A stretch of DNA of 10,583 nucleotides, from assembly GCA_948467695.1 (NCBI GenBank), contig CAOKFJ010000040.1, forward strand, positions 1 through 10,583. The letters run 5' to 3'. The notes below the pieces were generated by a model that was not told where the DNA came from, searched no databases, and worked only from the letters and a program-made list of their open reading frames with translations. Shown in pieces: positions 1 through 5,852 of the stretch. The DNA comes from an uncultured Allobaculum sp. GTDB lineage: Bacteria > Bacillota_I > Bacilli_A > Erysipelotrichales > Erysipelotrichaceae. Numbering within the stretch: the first letter of the stretch is position 1; each line of letters starts with the position of its first letter. The position numbers and the translations under genes are program-made.

Positions 1-156
1 CTGGATTCCGATCTGTCCAAAGCGGAAATCTGCTTCCAGAACGGCGAATACACACGTGCGCTCAAAATCGCCATCCAGGCTATCGAAACGCTTCATCCGG
101 GAATTTACGAGAAGCTGGTAGCCCGCAAAGATCCGGCGGTTATGAACCAGGTATGA
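1..156 (+). CDS. ezrA: C-terminal end of septation ring regulator EzrA (5' part outside window)
   Basis: This frame is open from the first base and ends with TGA at 154-156, giving the last 51 residues of a protein. It contains an acidic, amphipathic helical stretch (AEICFQNGEYTRALKIAIQA) followed by a Pro-Gly (HPG) and a short charged tail. EzrA proteins end in just this way, with a helix of the type ...GEYEKALE... then xPG. EzrA is a membrane-anchored, spectrin-like coiled-coil protein that regulates FtsZ ring assembly at the division site. The neighbour is decisive: in Bacillus ezrA lies near nifZ and thiI. The stop overlaps the next start as ATGA, so nifZ is probably translationally coupled to it. 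The N-terminal membrane anchor cannot be seen. Another helical-repeat protein is possible, but the context favours EzrA. Confidence 0.75.
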   Translation: MDSDLSKAEICFQNGEYTRALKIAIQAIETLHPGIYEKLVARKDPAVMNQV

Positions 157-1280
157 TCTATTTCGACAACGCAGCAACAACCCCTGTACGCAGGGAAGTT
201 GCTGCTCTTTTTGTGAAACTGCTTGATGAATATGGAAACCCGGATTCCCTCCATCAGCAGGGCAGAAAAGCGCACAAACTGCTCGAACAGAGCCGTACAC
301 GCATTGCAGGCATGCTCAAATGCGACCCGGAAGAAATCATCTTCACCTCATGCGCATCCGAATCGAACACTATGGCAATTGCCGGTTACGCTCTTGCCAA
401 TCGTTCGAGAGGAAACCGCATCATCACATCCAATTCCGAGCACTCCTCGACAACAGCGGCAATGAACTTCCTCGAATCCATCGGATTTGAAATCGTCCGT
501 CTGCCCATTCATCGCGACGGTACCGTTCATGTTGAAGACGTTGAAGAAGCGATGACAAAGGATACCATCCTTGTCTCTTTGATTCATGTCTCCAATGAAA
601 CCGGCGCGATCACCGATATTGAAGCGATTGCAGATGCGGTGCACAAGCATCCTGTCTGCGTCTTCCACGCTGACTGCACGCAGAGCTTTGCGAAGATTGA
701 CATTCCTTTTGAGAAGCTCGATCTGATGACGATGTCCGCGCATAAGATTCACGGCGTCAAAGGCTCGGCGCTGCTTCGCAAGAAGAAGAAACTTGTTCTT
801 CAGCCGCTGCTTTTTGGCGGACAGCAGGAACAGGGGCTGCGCGGCGGTACGGAAAACGCGCCGGTGCATACAGCGCTTGCCAAAACAATTCGTCTTGCTC
901 TTGAAGAACAGCCCAAAGCGGACAGGCAGATGAAGGCTGTGCGCGATCGCATTATCGAACGCCTGGCAGAAATTCCCGGCGCTCATGTCCTTTCGCCTGA
1001 AAACAGCGCGAACTCCATTCTGTGCATCTGCTTCGATTCCATGACAAGTCAGGTTCTGCAGAATGCGCTTGACGAGCGCGGAATCTGCGTCTCGGCAATC
1101 AGCACCTGCGAGTCCAAATCCAATCAGGCAAACCCCGTGCTGCTCAATATGGGCTGCTCGCTTAAGGAAGCCACACACAATATCCGTCTGTCGTTCTCCT
1201 CTGACAGCACCATTGAGGAAGCCGACAAATTTATCGATACAGTAAAGGAGATCATCAAGGCCTATGGATTACCGTTATGA
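153..1280 (+). CDS. nifZ: Cysteine desulfurase, NifS/IscS family (NifZ type, sulfur donor for ThiI)
   Basis: This is a PLP-dependent enzyme of 375 residues that removes sulfur from cysteine, leaving alanine and a protein-bound persulfide. The start gives MIYFDNAATTPV, the normal N-terminus of the family. His97 in NSEHSST stacks on the cofactor, Asp174 and Gln177 in HADCTQS contact the PLP ring, and Lys198 in SAHKIHGVKG forms the Schiff base. The catalytic cysteine is very likely Cys319 in the sequence VSAISTCESK; it aligns with the VSTGSACSSK loop of Bacillus NifZ, although the flanking Gly-Ser-Ala is replaced. The gene overlaps ezrA by ATGA, has no good ribosome binding site of its own, and overlaps thiI by 17 bases. 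In Bacillus, NifZ passes sulfur directly to ThiI, and this layout implies the same. A general Fe-S cluster role is less likely because no iscU or sufU is next to it. Confidence 0.93.
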   Translation: MIYFDNAATTPVRREVAALFVKLLDEYGNPDSLHQQGRKAHKLLEQSRTRIAGMLKCDPEEIIFTSCASESNTMAIAGYALANRSRGNRIITSNSEHSSTTAAMNFLESIGFEIVRLPIHRDGTVHVEDVEEAMTKDTILVSLIHVSNETGAITDIEAIADAVHKHPVCVFHADCTQSFAKIDIPFEKLDLMTMSAHKIHGVKGSALLRKKKKLVLQPLLFGGQQEQGLRGGTENAPVHTALAKTIRLALEEQPKADRQMKAVRDRIIERLAEIPGAHVLSPENSANSILCICFDSMTSQVLQNALDERGICVSAISTCESKSNQANPVLLNMGCSLKEATHNIRLSFSSDSTIEEADKFIDTVKEIIKAYGLPL

Positions 1281-2466
1281 TCACATTCTGATTCGCTATG
1301 GCGAACTCTCGCTTAAAGGCAAAAACCGTCAGAATTTTATTCGCAAACTTTCCGAAAAACTCAAAAAGGCACTCAAGCCTTTTTCCACTCTTGAATTTGA
1401 AACACAGTACGATCGCATGTACATCTACCTGCATGATGAAGATGTCGATGCGGTAAGCGAAGTCGTTTCCAAAGTCTTCGGCATTTCCTCGTTCTCTCCG
1501 GCGATCAAAACCGAACCGAACATGGATGCCGTGCTCGAAGCTGTAAAAAACAGTGTGGATCTTTCCACACCGCATACCTTTAAAATCCGAGCCCGTCGTC
1601 ATGACAAAATGTTTCCGATCGACTCCGATCAGATCAACCGCATGGCTGCGACCGCGATTCTGAAAAACAGCGACTGGAAAGTCGATGTCCACAATCCCGA
1701 TGTGACGATTCTGATCGAAGTGCGTCAGGACGCGGTATACATTATGGCGGACAAGATCCCCGGAGCGGGCGGATTCCCTGTTGGTGTCGGCGGACGTGCA
1801 ATGGTTCTGCTTTCCGGCGGCATCGACTCTCCTGTAGCAAGCTATCTGATGATGAAACGCGGTGTTCACATCGAATGCGTACACTTCGCCGCGCCTCCCT
1901 ATACATCTGCCGAAGCGCGCGACAAAGTGTTCAAACTGGCTCGCCTGATTGCGCCATATCAGGGAGATCTTATTGTTCATGTCGTTCCATTTACAACCCT
2001 GCAGCTGGCGATCTACCAGAACGCGCCGGAAAGCTATGCGATCACGCTCATGCGCCGCATGATGATGCGCATCGCGCACGGACTGGCTGAAAAGCGTCAC
2101 TGCCTCGCGATTGCGACAGGCGAGAGCGTAGGACAGGTAGCCAGCCAGACGCTTGAAAGCATGTACACTATCAACGCGGTAACGTCTATGCCGATCATCC
2201 GTCCGGTAGTCTGCATGGACAAAAACGAAATTATTTCGATTGCCCGCAAGATCAATACATATGAAACATCGATCCTGCCCTTTGAAGACTGCTGCACCAT
2301 CTTTACCCCGAAGAGTCCCGTAACCAAACCGAAACTGGAAAAATGCCTCGCTTACGAGACACGCTGGGACTGGCAGACGATGGTCAACGACTGCATCGAA
2401 CAGGCAGAAAGCATTCGCCTTTCCTTCAAAGAAGAAAAGAACGAAGAAGACGAAGATCTTTTCTAA
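1264..2466 (+). CDS. thiI: tRNA 4-thiouridine synthase ThiI, rhodanese-less form
   Basis: This 400-residue cytosolic enzyme adenylates U8 of tRNA and inserts sulfur to make 4-thiouridine. In some bacteria it also helps form the thiamine thiazole. The start MDYRYDHILIRYGELSLKGKNR is the standard N-terminal ferredoxin-like part; a THUMP domain follows to about residue 165. The PP-loop ATP pyrophosphatase motif SGGIDSPVA lies at 184-192. A conserved EDCCTIFTPKSPVTKP stretch carries Cys343 and Cys344, the latter at the position of the catalytic linker cysteine of the E. coli enzyme. The protein stops at 400, so the C-terminal rhodanese domain of enterobacterial ThiI is absent, as in Bacillus, and sulfur must come from the adjacent desulfurase. 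The start overlaps nifZ; AAAGGAG at 1244-1250 is a slightly distant ribosome binding site. A terminator follows the stop. Confidence 0.97.
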   Translation: MDYRYDHILIRYGELSLKGKNRQNFIRKLSEKLKKALKPFSTLEFETQYDRMYIYLHDEDVDAVSEVVSKVFGISSFSPAIKTEPNMDAVLEAVKNSVDLSTPHTFKIRARRHDKMFPIDSDQINRMAATAILKNSDWKVDVHNPDVTILIEVRQDAVYIMADKIPGAGGFPVGVGGRAMVLLSGGIDSPVASYLMMKRGVHIECVHFAAPPYTSAEARDKVFKLARLIAPYQGDLIVHVVPFTTLQLAIYQNAPESYAITLMRRMMMRIAHGLAEKRHCLAIATGESVGQVASQTLESMYTINAVTSMPIIRPVVCMDKNEIISIARKINTYETSILPFEDCCTIFTPKSPVTKPKLEKCLAYETRWDWQTMVNDCIEQAESIRLSFKEEKNEEDEDLF

Positions 2467-2501
2467 TCATCGCCTTCAGAACAATTCAATCCTGCATCAC
2501 G

Positions 2502-2529
2502 AAAGAGACGTCTATGGGCGTCTCTTTTT
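2502..2529 (+). terminator. Rho-independent terminator of the ezrA-nifZ-thiI operon
   Basis: A 9-bp perfect stem (AAAGAGACG at 2502-2510 with CGTCTCTTT at 2519-2527) closes an 8-base loop and runs into five T (2525-2529). It starts 35 bases after the thiI stop, so it ends the operon and separates it from rlmA. Confidence 0.8.
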
Positions 2530-2591
2530 GTCTGCTCTGGAGCCGTAAGCCAGGAGCCGCATAATAGAAAGAAGAAAGATATTGGTTCGAT

Positions 2592-2604
2592 TATAATAAA
2601 AGAA
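2592..2604 (+). promoter_or_regulatory. Consensus -10 box giving a possibly leaderless rlmA transcript
   Basis: A perfect TATAAT lies at 2592-2597. A transcription start seven bases after its last T falls on base 2604, the A of the rlmA start codon. No -35 box at 16-18 bases is recognisable (2569-2574 reads AAGAAG). The only purine-rich run, around 2568-2579, ends 24 bases before the ATG, too far to act as a ribosome binding site. Either the mRNA is leaderless or the real promoter is further upstream with a very weak ribosome binding site. Confidence 0.45.
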
Positions 2605-3380
2605 TGAACTGTCCAATTTGTCATGAACCGCTGCGTAAAGAAAACCGGACGTGGCGCTGTATACACAATCACTGCTTCGATGAAGCGCGACAGGGGTATG
2701 TCAACCTCTCGCGCAAGCAGAAACATTCCGGTGACAACGAAGAAATGTCCCGCGCGCGCACCACGTTTCTCGAAACCGGTGCTTACGCATTTATGCGAGA
2801 TGCGCTCGCCAATAAGATTGAAGAACTTCATCCCGATCAGTATCTCGATCTGGGATGCGGAGAAGGCTACTACACCAGAACATTTGCCCCGCTTGTTAAA
2901 GAGGCGTACGGCATCGATTTAAGCAAACCATCGATTGCTCATGCCGCGGCTCTCGACAAGCGCACGCGGTATATCGTCGGAAGCATTTTCGAGCTGCCTT
3001 TTGATGATCGTTCCATGGACGTGCTCACTTCTGTATTCACGCCGATTCCGCATGAAGAAGCCTCGCGCGTTCTCAAAGACGATGGTGTTCTAATCACCGT
3101 TACCCCGGGACGCGATCATCATCGAGAGCTTAAAGCGCAGCTGTATGAAAAGGTCCGTCTCAATGACGAACTCGATCATATCGAAGGATTCGAGTGTGTC
3201 GAGCAGGAACGTCTGTCCCGCACTGTACACGTGAATGATGTCTGGTCGCTTCTGGAAATGACGCCCTATCGCTATAAAACCTCCAAAGAAGGTCTCGACA
3301 AAATCCGCGCGCTGACAGACGGTCTGGATGTGACTTTTGAGTTTGTGATCAGCACGTGGAAGAAAAAACTTGAAAGCTAA
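2604..3380 (+). CDS. rlmA: 23S rRNA (guanine-N1)-methyltransferase, RlmA family
   Basis: This 258-residue SAM-dependent enzyme methylates N1 of a guanine in hairpin 35 of 23S rRNA; Gram-positive members (RlmA-II, related to TlrB) act at G748, enterobacterial ones at G745. The N-terminal zinc site is visible as Cys3, Cys6, Cys19 and His23. The family signature EARQGYVNLSRKQK follows at about 27-40, with the SGDNEEMSRAR stretch after it. The SAM-binding motif YLDLGCGEGYY is at 80-90 and the acidic strand end AYGIDLS at 101-107. The length is normal for the family. The start is fixed by the zinc motif, since homologues begin just before the first CPxC, and a TAG lies in frame 13 codons upstream. 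No terminator is obvious after the stop, so some transcription could run into the next methyltransferase gene. Confidence 0.92.
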   Translation: MNCPICHEPLRKENRTWRCIHNHCFDEARQGYVNLSRKQKHSGDNEEMSRARTTFLETGAYAFMRDALANKIEELHPDQYLDLGCGEGYYTRTFAPLVKEAYGIDLSKPSIAHAAALDKRTRYIVGSIFELPFDDRSMDVLTSVFTPIPHEEASRVLKDDGVLITVTPGRDHHRELKAQLYEKVRLNDELDHIEGFECVEQERLSRTVHVNDVWSLLEMTPYRYKTSKEGLDKIRALTDGLDVTFEFVISTWKKKLES

Positions 3381-3754
3381 AATTTCGAAGGATCATGTGC
3401 AAGACGTTACAATGTATTGTCGCCTGTTCTAAGAGCTGGGTGAGTCAGCTGCGAAACACTTGCTGGATTTTGCGGGAAGAATGGTTTCTGGAAAGACACT
3501 TTAAAGAAAAGACTGGAATCCGGGCAGGTTGACGAAATTCTGAATCGAATGATTTTGCAACTCGATTGCTGATAGAACGGCAGTACCAGCCGCAATGCGG
3601 ATCAGCGCTGCCGATTTTGTTCGATGGAAGATAAATCCGGTTTTGCTGCCTGCCAGAAGACAGCGAAATCCGTAAATACACAGATATAGGTCTGAATATC
3701 CGTTCGCTATCCAAATCCATTGCCGGCGGGAGATTCAGCACCTGGAGGAAGAAT
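3381..3754 (+). other. Intergenic stretch with apparent decayed coding sequence
   Basis: No intact gene is visible in these 374 bases. Reading rightward, short protein-like pieces occur in changing frames. A 45-codon frame runs 3395-3532 (begins MCKTLQCIVACSK, with WILREEWFLERHF). An overlapping frame gives KKRLESGQVDEILNRM and stops after LQLDC. A third reads LPEDSEIRKYTDIGLNIRS and joins rlmD in frame without a stop from 3635. This is what a gene broken by frameshifts and stops would look like, but I cannot name a parent family, and chance is not excluded. The last 15 bases hold the rlmD ribosome binding site (GGAGG, 3744-3748). I see no clear promoter or terminator. Confidence 0.35.
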
Positions 3755-5380
3755 ATGCAAACAAAAATCAAAAAATGGGGAATCAATGGCGAAGGAATCG
3801 CCTACGTAAACAAGAAAGCCGTTTTTGTCGAAAACGCGATTCCCGGAGAAGTCGTCGATATCGAAATCGATCAGGACTGCGACACATACGCCCGCGCACA
3901 TGCGACAGACATTATCGAACCCGCACCAAGACGTCGTCAGGCGCCTTGCGCCAACTGGCAGGACTGCGGCGGATGCGGTCTGATGCATGTCGACTACAAA
4001 GGGCAGGTGCGCATGAAAGAGCAGGTGCTTAAAGAAGCGCTTCGCAAGTATGCCGGCTATGATGGCGAGATTCTTCCGCTGATCAAGAACCCGAATCCGC
4101 TTGCTTACCGCAATGCATGCAAGCTTCCGTTCGGCATCGCTGATGGAAAGACAGTCACGGGAATGTACCGTCGCGCAACCAATGAATTTGTACCGATGGA
4201 GCGCTGCCTGATTCATTCCAAGAAGCTCGAGTTCGCCCGTATGGCGATTCATGAACTTGTAAACAAATACCATCTGCCTGTGGCGTCGGAAGAAAATCCT
4301 GCAGGACTGCGTATGCTTGTTCTTAAAGAATTCGACGATCAGGTGCATGCAGTGTTCATTACTGGCGAGATGGAACTACCTGAAGAGTTCGTTAAAGAAG
4401 TGCTTGAAAACATTCCCGAAATCGCTTCGGTATGGCAGTCGATTAAAAACGCTGATGATTCTGAAATCGAAGTGTTCGGCAAAGAAGTGAAGCATTTAGG
4501 CGGTCAGGAACAGATGACGCTTACGCTTGGAGACTTTACTTTGTCCCTGCTTCCCAAATCCTTTTTCCAGCTGAATACCGCACAGGCGAAGAACCTGTAT
4601 GAGTGGATTGCCGCGCGCATTCCTTCAAACACAGGTCTTATGGTGGAAGCTTATTCCGGTGTCGGCGCAATTTCGCTGTATGCGGCAAATAAAGCTGAGC
4701 ACGTGATCGGCATCGAATCGATTGCGGATGCGGTCGACAACGCCAATGCCAACGCCCGACTCAATAGTAAGGACAATCTTTCTTTTGTATGTGGAGATGC
4801 GGCAGCCGAGCTGAAAACCATCACGCATGACAATCACATCGATACTCTTGTGGTCGATCCTCCGCGCAGCGGTCTGGATGATGCCATGAAAGAAGCGATT
4901 CTCGAAGCCAAACCTCAAACGCTCCTCTACGTTTCCTGCAACCCAGCTACACTTGGCAAAGATCTCAAAGTGCTGCAGAAGGAATACCGCATCACCTGCG
5001 TTCAGCCGTTTGATATTTTCTCGCAGACACCGCATGTCGAAACAGCGGTTGTTCTCGTACATGATGAAAATGCCGCATCACGCCAGACGTACGCTGTGCC
5101 TGCGCATGCGGTTCGTGAACGCCGCCATGCTCCATCGACCAGAAAGGATCGTCCCCGCGCGCATAAATCAGCAGACAGAGACGAGGACAGAAACGATCGC
5201 AGATCGTACAGAAAAGCACCGCGTTCCAAAACAGCACGCGACGATCGCCGAAGCAAAAGTTTCTCCGGATCTGATGCCCGTAAAGGATATGCAGGCAAGC
5301 CGGACACCAAACACGCCAGACGTCCGTATGGAAATCGCAAGGACAGCGAAGGCAGACCGGCTCGTTCAAGAGACAACTGA
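3755..5380 (+). CDS. rlmD: 23S rRNA (uracil-C5)-methyltransferase, RlmD/RlmCD type, with basic tail
   Basis: This 541-residue enzyme of the TrmA/RumA family forms 5-methyluridine in 23S rRNA. An N-terminal TRAM-like RNA-binding part (GINGEGIAYVNKKAVFV) covers about 1-60. A 4Fe-4S site is formed by Cys65, Cys71, Cys74 (CANWQDCGGC) and Cys151 (ERC). The SAM motif VEAYSGVGAISLYA begins at 297, and the catalytic nucleophile is Cys395 in YVSCNPATLGKDL. The family core ends near residue 434 (VETAVVLV). Residues from about 440 to 541 are an extra Arg/Lys/Asp-rich low-complexity tail that most homologues lack; it is probably disordered and RNA-binding. GGAGG at 3744-3748, six bases before the ATG, fixes the start. 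Gram-positive homologues often methylate both U747 and U1939 (RlmCD), and specificity cannot be read here. A strong terminator follows. Confidence 0.93.
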   Translation: MQTKIKKWGINGEGIAYVNKKAVFVENAIPGEVVDIEIDQDCDTYARAHATDIIEPAPRRRQAPCANWQDCGGCGLMHVDYKGQVRMKEQVLKEALRKYAGYDGEILPLIKNPNPLAYRNACKLPFGIADGKTVTGMYRRATNEFVPMERCLIHSKKLEFARMAIHELVNKYHLPVASEENPAGLRMLVLKEFDDQVHAVFITGEMELPEEFVKEVLENIPEIASVWQSIKNADDSEIEVFGKEVKHLGGQEQMTLTLGDFTLSLLPKSFFQLNTAQAKNLYEWIAARIPSNTGLMVEAYSGVGAISLYAANKAEHVIGIESIADAVDNANANARLNSKDNLSFVCGDAAAELKTITHDNHIDTLVVDPPRSGLDDAMKEAILEAKPQTLLYVSCNPATLGKDLKVLQKEYRITCVQPFDIFSQTPHVETAVVLVHDENAASRQTYAVPAHAVRERRHAPSTRKDRPRAHKSADRDEDRNDRRSYRKAPRSKTARDDRRSKSFSGSDARKGYAGKPDTKHARRPYGNRKDSEGRPARSRDN

Positions 5381-5393
5381 TTTCTGACTTTTA

Positions 5394-5445
5394 AAACGCA
5401 CCATCCCCACAGTACTGACTGAAGGATGGTGCGTTTCTGTTTTTT
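5394..5445 (+). terminator. Strong Rho-independent terminator after rlmD
   Basis: A 13-bp perfect stem (5394-5406 with 5424-5436, sequence AAACGCACCATCC) encloses a 17-base loop that can itself pair (CAGT 5410-5413 with ACTG 5418-5421). It is followed by a run of six T at 5440-5445. It starts 14 bases after the rlmD stop. Confidence 0.9.
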
Positions 5446-5852
5446 GATCAAATTGAACTATATACGCAATAAATGGCGTTCGAAACAAATAAAAACTGTC
5501 AGAAATGCCGGCTTTTCATCCCCTCGCTAAATAAATCCAAAAACAGACAGATACACCATTGCCCGTTTTTTGAGAGCAGGTATGATGGAAATCGGGTTTA
5601 AATGCATATGTGCACTCAGCTGACCGCAAAGGAAATCCAAACGCGAATTTTGAAGATTGACCAGCGCCGAATTTCCTCTACGGAAGACAAGGGGATCGTC
5701 AGTTTCGTTCATGTATGCATACAGTAATGAATAAAAATACACTTAATCGATAAATAAATATTTAGATGGGTGAAGAAGAAACAGAACCGGTCGCAGATCT
5801 CGGGAAAGCTGCTGATCGGTCAATCCGGATTAAGAAAGGCAAGGGGATACGA
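5446..5852. other. Gene-free interval before the secreted-protein gene
   Basis: About 400 bases hold no gene I can support. A 71-codon reverse frame (5527-5742) and a 41-codon forward frame (5602-5727) lack ribosome binding sites and recognisable families. The last 150 bases become AT-rich near 5725-5765, where a promoter for the following gene would be expected, but no pair of -35 and -10 boxes stands out. A 12-base perfect palindrome sits at 5712-5723 (listed separately). The ribosome binding site AAGGGG for the secreted protein is at 5841-5846. Confidence 0.5.
5712..5723. promoter_or_regulatory. 12-bp perfect palindrome TGTATGCATACA, possible operator
   Basis: TGTATGCATACA equals its own reverse complement. 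It lies about 130 bases before the secreted-protein start, just before the AT-rich part of the gap. The size suits a dimeric regulator site, but no regulator gene is nearby and only one copy is seen. Confidence 0.25.

Noticed and set aside
348..1178. Long reverse open frame of 276 codons
   Set aside because: It is antisense to nifZ, has no ribosome binding site and a Cys/His/Arg-rich shadow composition.
1255..2100. Reverse open frame of 281 codons
   Set aside because: It lies antisense to thiI, whose domains are all intact, and matches no family I know.
5527..5742. Reverse open frame of 71 codons in the gap before the secreted-protein gene
   Set aside because: It reads somewhat like protein but has no ribosome binding site, promoter or recognisable family.
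5766..5852. Upstream ATG extending the secreted protein by 29 residues
   Set aside because: No ribosome binding site precedes it, and it would place a charged segment before an otherwise normal signal peptide that has its own AAGGGG site.
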